33,366 nucleotides of DNA from Candidatus Scalindua sp. GTDB taxonomy: Bacteria > Planctomycetota > Brocadiia > Brocadiales > Scalinduaceae. The notes below the pieces were generated by a model. That model was not told where the DNA came from. It worked only from the letters and a program-made list of their open reading frames with translations, and did not search any database. This document shows, in pieces, positions 7,704-14,715 of this stretch. Location of the stretch: contig JAIQZR010000077.1 in NCBI GenBank assembly GCA_021777035.1, positions 1 to 33,366 of the forward strand, given 5' to 3'. Every line of letters starts with the position of its first letter. Position 1 is the stretch's first letter. The position numbers and the translations under genes are program-made.

Positions 7704-9347
7704 TTATACCGGTTGTACTGTGTTCTTGACTGGCAAGGTTAGTACCCATTTGTCAAGTTTCTCAGAGTAAATATCTTCTTTACCATTAGTCTCAATCAAT
7801 GCTTTTTTCAGATTTACCTTAATATCTCTATCGCCTGCTGCTTTAATGAAATCTTCTATCACCTCCCTTACATCGTAATCGATACTATAGCATTTGCTAA
7901 GATCAATGGTCAGAAGTGTTCCTTTAGGCACCTTGGCCAATTCTTTTATAATTGCTCCTTTATTTAAAAAGTTTACCTCTTCAGCCAGGGTCATTCTTAA
8001 TTGCTTTCCACTGCTGCCGGTCTCCATATGCAGGAAGTGAGAATTTTTGTAGTTACGGATTAAGACAACAACAGCGCCTACAGAACACCCAAGCCCAAGC
8101 CCTACCAGTAAATCAACAAATACAATTCCAAGAATAGTGACTATAAACGGCAGAAATTGGTCCCATCCCAGTCTGTATGTTTGCATGAATAGAGAAGGTT
8201 TTGATAATTTATATCCAACCATTATTAAAATGCACGCAAGAGCGGATAAGGGTATAAGGTTAAGCACGCTTGGAAGGAACGCGACACATATCAACAGGAA
8301 AATTCCATGAAGGATAGTGGATAGTTTAGATCTTGAACCGGCTTGCATATTGGCAGAACTTCGAACAATTACCTGTGTAATTGGCAACCCGCCAATCATT
8401 CCCGATAGTATATTTCCGGTACCTTGAGCAAATAACTCCCTGTTGGTTGAGGTGACTCTTTTGTGAGGATCCAGTTTGTCAGTAGCCTCCACACATAAAA
8501 GTGTTTCTAAACTGGCGACAATCGCAATCGTGACACCTAAAATATAAACTGCCTTATTGCCTAACTGGCTGAAATCAGGAAAGGTAAACAGGTCAAAGAA
8601 TAATGATATACTGCCTGCAATCGGCACGCTCACCAGATGCTCCGGATCAACGGTATATTGAGGGAAGTAGCTTTTTGTTATAAACTGGCAACAGATAGCA
8701 GCCGCTACCACAACGATGGGACCTTGTATTAATTTAAACAAATTATGATATTTTTTTGTCAGATACAATTCCCATAACAACAAAATCGCTATTGAAATAG
8801 CAGCAATTAATACTGCTCCAGGTGTTATATGTCCAAGAAGAACTTTTCCAATTAATGTAAACGTGTTTTCACCGCCCAATTGGATAAAAGCATCATTACC
8901 CATCCACTCCTTATCATATCCAAACGCGTGAGGTATCTGTTTTAAGATGATGATGATACCAATGCCGGAGAGCATCCCTTTTATAGCCGCGGAGGGAAAA
9001 AAATACCCGATAATACCTGCTCTTGCTAAACCAAGTATTATTTGCAGCACTCCCCCAATGACAACGGCAAGTAGAAATATTTCGAAAGACATTGATTGTA
9101 GCGCTTCAAATACGACTACCGCAAGACCTGCCGCCGGACCACTGACTCCATGCGCGGAGTCGCTTATAGCCCCCACAACTATACCACCAATTATTCCCGC
9201 AATAAGGCCGGAAAACAGGGGGGCTCCGCTTGCCAACGCGATTCCGAGACAAAGCGGCAATGCCACAAACAGTACCACAATACTTGATGGAATGTCTTGT
9301 TTGAGATGAGAAAAAATTCCATGTTTTATTTTTCCACTTCCAACCAT
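7704..9347 (-). CDS. SulP family anion transporter with STAS domain, likely bicarbonate
   Basis: This 547-residue inner-membrane protein has the SulP N-terminal signature (SIVVLFVALPLCLGIALASGAP), about ten to twelve hydrophobic segments, and a C-terminal cytoplasmic STAS domain from about residue 440. The adjacent beta-carbonic anhydrase suggests bicarbonate uptake (BicA-like) rather than sulfate, but SulP substrate cannot be read from sequence with certainty. Start at 9347 is supported by GGAGG eight bases upstream. It lies 104 bp after the DUF3034 gene; a 7-bp hairpin (9421-9439) occurs in that gap. The unit is headed by the conserved RNA leader at 10446-10555. Confidence 0.9.
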   Translation of the reverse strand: MVGSGKIKHGIFSHLKQDIPSSIVVLFVALPLCLGIALASGAPLFSGLIAGIIGGIVVGAISDSAHGVSGPAAGLAVVVFEALQSMSFEIFLLAVVIGGVLQIILGLARAGIIGYFFPSAAIKGMLSGIGIIIILKQIPHAFGYDKEWMGNDAFIQLGGENTFTLIGKVLLGHITPGAVLIAAISIAILLLWELYLTKKYHNLFKLIQGPIVVVAAAICCQFITKSYFPQYTVDPEHLVSVPIAGSISLFFDLFTFPDFSQLGNKAVYILGVTIAIVASLETLLCVEATDKLDPHKRVTSTNRELFAQGTGNILSGMIGGLPITQVIVRSSANMQAGSRSKLSTILHGIFLLICVAFLPSVLNLIPLSALACILIMVGYKLSKPSLFMQTYRLGWDQFLPFIVTILGIVFVDLLVGLGLGCSVGAVVVLIRNYKNSHFLHMETGSSGKQLRMTLAEEVNFLNKGAIIKELAKVPKGTLLTIDLSKCYSIDYDVREVIEDFIKAAGDRDIKVNLKKALIETNGKEDIYSEKLDKWVLTLPVKNTVQPV

Positions 9348-9451
9348 TTATACGACCTCCAATAAATTACTACTATCTTAAATAAAACCGATAATAGTGT
9401 TTGCTTTTTTGGTAACCCACATTACCTTAATGAGGTAATTAAAACTCGGCA

Positions 9452-10375
9452 TTAAAATTCCCATTTAAATTTTATTCCCCAAACGTTGTCAGCCTCATGA
9501 TTAAAGACGTCACCGAAGCTGGCGAAAGCTATGGACATAGTTAAATTGTCACTGGCTATGTAAGTTATAAAACCGTCCCACCAATTGTCCTCTTCTTCTA
9601 TGAGTCCAGGGAGAGCGTCGAATTGATCAGGTTTCTGACGGTACTCTCCGCCGATTACAAGATTGTCTAATACCAGGACGCCGAAGTTACCTTCAAAGAC
9701 GATCCTCCGATCCTCAGTAAAGCCAAACAGGCCAATCTGGGCCGCCTCCGTAGACCGGACACCCGCGTTTAGCATTAGAGGCCGCGGCAGGAATTTAATC
9801 ATTTTAGATGCATAAAGAGTTACATCAACACCGTCGTTATCCTTAATACCTATATCGCTAAACGCTCCCCCCAAACGTTTGTCTATGACTGAGGTGTCTT
9901 CGTTTTTCTTATAGTGTATGCCTAATGTCAGGGCCGGCATCCAGGATTTCTTGAATTCGCCTTCCTTCAGGAGTTGGAGCCTGGCGTTAAAATTGTGCAA
10001 ATATACTGAGTCTTCGATAGTATTAACACCAGTTGCCGCCTCAATGTCCTCGGGCAATTTACCTAAACCAAAATGGTTCAAGGCGTATCCCAATTCAAAA
10101 CGGCCCCACAAAGTTTCATTCACGGTGAAGGCCTCCATGTGTCTCCCATCACCAACGTTTGCGTAGGTAATACCCAGACTTGGCAGCCCGAAAACCTTGC
10201 CTTCTTCTGATGGATTTATCAGATAGGCAGAGCCGGTCAGGAGGATTCCTCCAAACCCTTCAACATTTTGCAGTGGGAGCGGTGGAGCCTTCACTTTTTC
10301 TTCTGCAAACACAGCTTGAGCTGTTATAAAGAGCATAATGTAACTCAGACAACTGATCATAGATATTTTCTTCAA
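9452..10375 (-). CDS. DUF3034 family outer-membrane beta-barrel protein
   Basis: The product begins MKKISMISCLSYIMLFITAQ and has a Sec signal peptide probably cleaved after VFA, followed by about 285 residues of alternating beta pattern. It ends in WEF, the C-terminal aromatic typical of outer-membrane barrels. GILLTG, LGIHYKKNED, GLFGFTED and GGEYRQKPD resemble the DUF3034 family. I place the start at the TTG at 10375, because GGAGG (10381-10385) lies just before it; a TTG at 10387 would add four residues and include the ribosome binding site inside the gene. It is the first gene of the unit with SulP and carbonic anhydrase, so a role as an anion or bicarbonate pore is plausible but unproven. 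Confidence 0.75.
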   Translation of the reverse strand: MKKISMISCLSYIMLFITAQAVFAEEKVKAPPLPLQNVEGFGGILLTGSAYLINPSEEGKVFGLPSLGITYANVGDGRHMEAFTVNETLWGRFELGYALNHFGLGKLPEDIEAATGVNTIEDSVYLHNFNARLQLLKEGEFKKSWMPALTLGIHYKKNEDTSVIDKRLGGAFSDIGIKDNDGVDVTLYASKMIKFLPRPLMLNAGVRSTEAAQIGLFGFTEDRRIVFEGNFGVLVLDNLVIGGEYRQKPDQFDALPGLIEEEDNWWDGFITYIASDNLTMSIAFASFGDVFNHEADNVWGIKFKWEF

Positions 10376-10445
10376 CGTTTCCTCCAATCTAATAAAAGAA
10401 TAATTAATGAACCTGACTCAAACGAAAGATTTATTACCTATAAAC

Positions 10446-10507
10446 AAAAAAAGCCAACTCTACCACTTATTCTCTTATTGCGAGAATAATCTGATAGGCG
10501 TTGGCTT
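10446..10507 (-). terminator. Intrinsic terminator hairpin of leader copy 2
   Basis: AAGCCAAC (10500-10507) pairs with GUUGGCUU. GCCUAUCA/GUGGUAGA and UUAUUCUC/GAGAAUAA extend the stem to a 7-base loop. Seven U follow at 10446-10452. It is the strongest hairpin of the three leaders. Confidence 0.7.
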
Positions 10508-10555
10508 ACTCTTCAACGGCCCATTTTACTCAAGGAGCCCTTGCTCAGTCTTCCC
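10446..10555 (-). promoter_or_regulatory. Conserved RNA leader, copy 2, before DUF3034-SulP-carbonic anhydrase
   Basis: On the minus strand this reads GGGAAGACUGAGCAA, a hairpin GGCUC/GGGCC, CGUUGAAGAGUAAGCC, then a long terminator hairpin. The GGAAGACUG and GUUG.A.AGUA.GCC blocks match copies 1 and 3, while both hairpins have different sequences but the same pairing, which argues for conserved RNA structure. The terminator ends about 70 bases before the DUF3034 start. A TATATT (10567-10572) lies just upstream as a possible -10 box; its -35 is weak. Confidence 0.6.
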
Positions 10556-10587
10556 TCACCACTTCCAATATACTTAATACCGAAACT

Positions 10588-10622
10588 GCTACGGATTAAA
10601 ATAACGCATTTTAATCCGTAGC
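10588..10622. repeat. Perfect 14-bp inverted repeat
   Basis: GCTACGGATTAAAA (10588-10601) is the exact complement of 10609-10622 around a 7-base loop. There is no T-run on either side, so it is not a simple terminator. It lies just upstream of the second RNA leader and would overlap its -35 region, so it may be an operator or a mobile-repeat remnant. Confidence 0.7.
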
Positions 10623-10783
10623 GCTAACATCTATTTCCACTTTTTTCATACAACTATAACTTCTCGATTGTTCCCACCATATTCTCAGTTTTACTTTTCC
10701 GTTAAATAATATGAGTAAGATGAAGGGCCGCATCCTCAATTATCGGTTCTTATCTTTCAGCAATTACCGTTATAAGGCGAGCC

Positions 10784-10938
10784 CTAAAGTGTGGAGAAAT
10801 CAGAGAATGGAGACCATTGCCGAACGTCTTGATCATATACTAGTCCTTCGTAAGCATCATCCGGGAAGATAACCAAATCCTTCCCGCGTTTTGAAAGAAG
10901 CTCAAACATTCCTATCTTTTTAGCTCTTTAAATTCCAT
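10784..10938 (-). pseudogene. Small, possibly frameshifted frame behind leader copy 3
   Basis: An ATG at 10938 with AAAGGA about ten bases upstream opens MEFKELKR and stops at 10912-10914. A second ATG at 10909, in another frame, opens 41 codons (MFELLSKRGKDLVIFPDD...) ending at 10784. The second frame has ordinary amino-acid composition and could be the body of a short gene whose start was lost by frameshift, or an independent small protein. I do not recognise it. It is the only candidate downstream of leader copy 3 (115 bp away). The rest of 10560-11050 shows no gene beyond the 14-bp inverted repeat. Confidence 0.25.
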
Positions 10939-11052
10939 CAAACATCCTTTTAAATTAATATATTTATTTGCCAGGATCAATGAAAAATGCTTATTTCTCG
11001 AACAGTACAACAAAAGGTCTCAAAACCTAAAGCTCTTTTTAGATTTAAACAC

Positions 11053-11113
11053 AAAAAAAGCCGACATCATTTTCTGTCCTCTGCTAAGAGTACTTGAAGA
11101 AATGATCTCGGCC
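11053..11113 (-). terminator. Intrinsic terminator hairpin of leader copy 3
   Basis: GCCGA and AUCAUUUCU pair with AGAAAAUGAU and UCGGC, with one small internal irregularity, and an inner GUACUCU/AGAGGAC stem. Seven U follow (11053-11059). Confidence 0.65.
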
Positions 11114-11165
11114 TACTTTGCAACGATTCTTTGATACTTAAAGAATTCTTACGCAGTCTTCCTGC
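11053..11165 (-). promoter_or_regulatory. Conserved RNA leader, copy 3 (orphan)
   Basis: On the minus strand it reads GCAGGAAGACUGCGUAA, a hairpin AUUCUUU/AAAGAAU, UCGUUGCAAAGUAGGCC, then a long terminator hairpin with seven U. It keeps all conserved blocks of copies 1 and 2 with covarying stems (for example GUAA/UUGC in place of GCAA/UUGC, and GCCGA/UCGGC in place of GCCAA/UUGGC). No long gene follows on the minus strand, only the tiny frames at 10784-10938, so it may act as an independent small RNA or have lost its target gene. Confidence 0.6.
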
Positions 11166-11179
11166 TTATAATTTATAAA

Positions 11180-11208
11180 AGTATAATTTAAAGAAATGTG
11201 AAAATCAA
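11180..11208 (-). promoter_or_regulatory. Sigma70-like promoter for leader copy 3
   Basis: TTGATT (11203-11208) and TATACT (11180-11185) are 17 bp apart on the minus strand. The distance from the -10 box to the leader's 5' block equals that of copy 1. Confidence 0.45.
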
Positions 11209-11290
11209 ATGTTTTTTTTAGCGATGTTTTTTTAGCGATCTTCCAATTTTAAGGATATTTAACCATCTTATGGCCTCAATAACGCTTATA

Positions 11291-11668
11291 CTATTTCTCA
11301 TTCTTAAACCTTGATTCCAGATTCCGGTCTAGTATGAAAACAATTATCTTCTCTCCGGTCTTTGTGCATATATCTGAATGCATACTTATTGTTTTGCAGC
11401 CAGTAATATTAACAACAATTTTGCTCAACAACTCCATTCCACTCTCTAATAATTGAACACGGGTTTTTTTTATCAGTTTTGCACCGTCAGAGGTCTTTGC
11501 CAATTGTTCTTCAGCCGGAGTAAGAACACCTTTAAGCCGCACAAAGATTGCGTCCTTTATGAAAAAGCTTACAGTTTCCTTAGGGCCTCTACCCATAAAC
11601 TCCTTTTCAAACTTTATCAACGCCTCACTTATTTTAGCTTCCGTCTGGCCCTTTGTCATATCATTCAT
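11291..11668 (-). CDS. MpsC/DUF2294 family protein, copy 2
   Basis: This 125-residue paralogue of the gene at 4137-4505 is nearly identical through the first 30 residues and VRLKGVLTPAEEQLA, and more divergent towards the C-terminus, which carries a short charged tail (KNEK). The family is DUF2294/MpsC. It has no signal peptide or membrane segment. It lies about 900 bp upstream of the DUF3034-SulP-carbonic anhydrase unit on the same strand, separated by two RNA leaders, so it is not in the same operon but shares the neighbourhood. Start at 11668 has no strong ribosome binding site. It is divergent from the ParB-domain gene at 11849, with a 180-bp AT-rich gap that holds promoter-like boxes but no clear operator. 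Confidence 0.8.
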   Translation of the reverse strand: MNDMTKGQTEAKISEALIKFEKEFMGRGPKETVSFFIKDAIFVRLKGVLTPAEEQLAKTSDGAKLIKKTRVQLLESGMELLSKIVVNITGCKTISMHSDICTKTGEKIIVFILDRNLESRFKNEK

Positions 11669-11848
11669 GATTTGTATTCTACAGAAATTGCTGTTGTTTG
11701 TCTAGTTACTAAATAGTTTGACTTTATACGTAATTTGTATACTATTTTGTGATTATAATCTCATTTCCGTGTTGGTCTAAAACGTAAGACATGATTTTTC
11801 CACTTTAATAATTTCACTTTCACTTTAACTTATACTTTATACTGCGGT

Positions 11849-12859
11849 TTGAAAATAATTAACGGTATCAGAAGAATGAAGATTGTACCGATTTTAATAA
11901 GCGATATTGATTTGTCATCAGAAGAGCATGACAGGTATTTGTTTCGTTGTGGACGTGATTCTGACATTGTAAAGGAGTCGATTCGGAAGGTTGGGTTAAT
12001 CCATCCTGTTATACTGAAGAATAGACGGGATGCCAACGGGACGTATGCAGTTGTATGTGGGTATAACCGTATCAGAGCCTGCCTGGAATTAGGGTGTGAG
12101 CGAATTGAAGCAACGATTCGTGATGGTCTTAATGAAGAGGAAATCTTGTTGTTAGTCCTTCATGACAATATGTTTTCAAGAGGGTTTAATGAAATAGAGA
12201 AAGCAATTGTTTTAAGAAAATTTCTGGATATAGGATATTCATACGACAGATTGATGGCGGAAATTGCCCCACTTCTCGAAATACCTCCAAATAAGAAAAT
12301 AATAGACAAATACATACTGATTTTAGAGTTGGATAGTGTAATAAAGCGGTCTGTTGCCAAAAATGAACTTGAACTGGAAAAAGCTTTTCTGCTCATTTCA
12401 CTAGATAATGCGGAGAGAGACATTGTCTATAGATTTCTCTTTAGAGAATCAATCACAAACATAAATGAAGCTAAAGAAACAATAAGAAATCTTCTAGACC
12501 TTAAGCTGATAAAACAGTTAGAAATGGTGGAATTACTGTCATTATCTGAAATCACCCATATTCTCTCAGATAGTAAATCCAATAAGAGACAAAAAGGGGA
12601 CAAGATATGCAGGTTAATAAAATCTATGCGTTATCCTTCTATCAGAATGAATGAGGACAAGTTTGATGAATCATGCAGGGCGATGAGACTGGATAATGAT
12701 GTAAGGATCAATCACTCCAAATATTTTGAGGGAGATGAAATCAGGATTACGTTAAAGGTCTCTAATGAAGAAAAGCTGGGGAACAATCTTGAGAGACTCC
12801 TTTCAAATATCAGAAATGGAACGTTTAAGAAGTTATTCTCTATATTTAAAATAATATGA
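11849..12859 (+). CDS. ParB-like N-terminal domain protein
   Basis: This 336-residue protein has a ParB/Spo0J N-terminal domain in about residues 14-110: I.KSIRKVGLIHPVIL, then a YAVVCGYNRIRACLELG box equivalent to the GE(R)R box, and a DNMFSRGFNEIEKAIVL segment like the ParB ENxQR..L helix region. The rest is largely helical without a recognised domain. The gene is not near a parA, and its stop overlaps the start of a ClC channel gene by four bases (ATGA), so a chromosome-partition role is unlikely. DNA binding or nucleotide hydrolysis is possible. The start is uncertain: TTG at 11849 or ATG at 11876; neither has a good ribosome binding site. Confidence 0.7.
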   Translation: MKIINGIRRMKIVPILISDIDLSSEEHDRYLFRCGRDSDIVKESIRKVGLIHPVILKNRRDANGTYAVVCGYNRIRACLELGCERIEATIRDGLNEEEILLLVLHDNMFSRGFNEIEKAIVLRKFLDIGYSYDRLMAEIAPLLEIPPNKKIIDKYILILELDSVIKRSVAKNELELEKAFLLISLDNAERDIVYRFLFRESITNINEAKETIRNLLDLKLIKQLEMVELLSLSEITHILSDSKSNKRQKGDKICRLIKSMRYPSIRMNEDKFDESCRAMRLDNDVRINHSKYFEGDEIRITLKVSNEEKLGNNLERLLSNIRNGTFKKLFSIFKII

Positions 12860-14694
12860 TAAAATCGAATAAGGTCAGCTTAAAGTTAATTGAGGCTGCC
12901 AGAAAATTAAAGATTTTTGACGATACGTTTATACTCATACTGGCGGCACTGGTAGGGCTTACAGGCGGATATTTTGCAATCGCTTTCCGTTACTTAATAG
13001 TTTATGTGACGGCATTGCTGGGGATTCTGTGTGGATATATTTCCATAGGGATACATTATTTGGCATTACATATAAGTGAAATCTTCTCTCATCAACATAG
13101 TAAGGACATTGACGCATTCATAGGATTACAAATTGTTTATATGTCCTTGATACCTATTATCGGACTTATGTTGGTTGCTTTTATAACAAATTTCTTCGCA
13201 AAAGAAGCAAAAGGTCATGGTGTACCGGAGGTTATGTCTGCTGTTACCAGGAAAGGAGGCGTAATCAGGCCACGCATCGTTATGATAAAGATGTTTGTGT
13301 CGGCAATAACCATAGGTTCGGGAGGATCCGTTGGTAGAGAAGGGCCAATCGTTCATATTGGGTCTGCTATAGGATCCGCTTTGGGGCAATTCTTCAAAAT
13401 GTCTAGTTCGGCGGTAACCGTGCTCGTAGGGTGCGGTGCGGCAGCGGGCATCTCAGCAACCTTCAATGCGCCTATCGCTGGAACTTTATTTGCCTCTGAA
13501 GTTATCCTGAGAGATATCAGGATAACCAGTGTTTCTCCCATACTTATATCCTCCCTGGTAGCCGCTTCCGTTTCAAGGGCTTATTATGGGAATAGCCCCG
13601 CATTTACCGTGTCTCATTATGAACTGGCCAGCTATGGAGAGTTAGGTTTATATGGCGTGCTTGGTCTGTTAGCTGGTCTGGTTGCAGTGTTGTTTGTTAG
13701 GGCACTTTATAAAACAGAAGATTTTTTTAACTCAATAAAGACCCATTGGTTATTAAAGGCTGCAGTGGGAGGGTTATTACTGGGGCTTGTGGGTGTTGAC
13801 TATCCTGAAATACATGGAGTAGGATATAATGTTATTGAAGCAATACTAAACAATCCCGGTCAATACGGTATTGTCATACTGTCTATTTTCTGTATGCTCA
13901 AAATAGTTATGACATCGGTTACGATTGGAGCTGGAGGTTCCGGAGGTGTCTTTGCTCCTTCGCTGTTTATGGGGGCCGCGCTAGGAGGACTATTTGGGAT
14001 TTGTGTCCAGGGGATTCCTTTTTTTGATATAGCGTCACCCGGGGCGTATGCACTGGTTGGAATGTCTGCTGTCGTAGCAGGGACAACTCACGCACCCATT
14101 CAGGCAATCCTCATACTGGTCGAGATGACAGGTAACTATGAAATCATACTGCCCATTATGATCAGCTGCGTAATCAGTAATATAGTGTCTAAGAAAATTG
14201 AAAGTGGTTCCATATATACGTTGAAGCTTATAAGGAGGGGGGAATCAATGGAAATTGGTAAAGACAGGGCAATTCTTAAAAAATTACAGGTTGCTGACGT
14301 TATAGTTAGTAATTGTATAACCATACAGATGGAAACACCCTTCAACGAAATTATACGACTGATGCGCACAACTAATGCAGATGCATTCCCTGTTCTGAAT
14401 GGAAAGGGAGAGTTTGTTGGTATGATTGGATTGCCACAGATTAGCAAAATATTGCAAAATGAGAAGGCGCAGGAACACCTGCTTGCAAGAGATCTCGTTA
14501 CCAGTGGTCAATCCCTCACACTCAATAAAGATTTACTGGAAGTGTATAATGAGATGAGTGTAGGAGAACAGGACTGTCTACCTGTGGTTGCTGAAGATGA
14601 CAACAAAAAACTAATAGGGATAGTTACCAGATTTCATGTGATGTACAGGTACAACAAAGAATTGGTATTATTACAGGGAGATAGGACTGAATAA
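12856..14694 (+). CDS. ClC family chloride channel/antiporter with two CBS domains
   Basis: This 612-residue membrane protein carries the ClC signatures: KGHGVPEV (residues 119-126, in place of GSGIP), GREGP with the gating Glu at E162, and GAGGSGGVFAPSLFMGA. About ten or more hydrophobic helices precede a cytoplasmic tail with two CBS domains (about 475-600), which often bind adenine nucleotides and gate such channels. It lacks the central Ser of the classical GSGIP motif, common among bacterial ClCs of this type; anion selectivity and channel versus H+ antiport cannot be decided from sequence. It overlaps the upstream ParB-domain gene by four bases, so translation is coupled. A 21-bp gap leads to the HyuA-type gene. 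Confidence 0.92.
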   Translation: MIKSNKVSLKLIEAARKLKIFDDTFILILAALVGLTGGYFAIAFRYLIVYVTALLGILCGYISIGIHYLALHISEIFSHQHSKDIDAFIGLQIVYMSLIPIIGLMLVAFITNFFAKEAKGHGVPEVMSAVTRKGGVIRPRIVMIKMFVSAITIGSGGSVGREGPIVHIGSAIGSALGQFFKMSSSAVTVLVGCGAAAGISATFNAPIAGTLFASEVILRDIRITSVSPILISSLVAASVSRAYYGNSPAFTVSHYELASYGELGLYGVLGLLAGLVAVLFVRALYKTEDFFNSIKTHWLLKAAVGGLLLGLVGVDYPEIHGVGYNVIEAILNNPGQYGIVILSIFCMLKIVMTSVTIGAGGSGGVFAPSLFMGAALGGLFGICVQGIPFFDIASPGAYALVGMSAVVAGTTHAPIQAILILVEMTGNYEIILPIMISCVISNIVSKKIESGSIYTLKLIRRGESMEIGKDRAILKKLQVADVIVSNCITIQMETPFNEIIRLMRTTNADAFPVLNGKGEFVGMIGLPQISKILQNEKAQEHLLARDLVTSGQSLTLNKDLLEVYNEMSVGEQDCLPVVAEDDNKKLIGIVTRFHVMYRYNKELVLLQGDRTE

Positions 14695-14715
14695 TCACGT
14701 TATAAGGAGAATGTA

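Noticed and set aside
11211..11239. Tandem GTTTTTTTAGCGAT repeats after mpsC copy 2
   Set aside because: Two short T-rich units that could arise by slippage; too little to call a site.
11849..12859. Chromosome-partition ParB with parS sites
   Set aside because: No parA neighbour, no parS-like 16-mer noticed, and the gene is coupled to a ClC channel; only the N-terminal domain resembles ParB.
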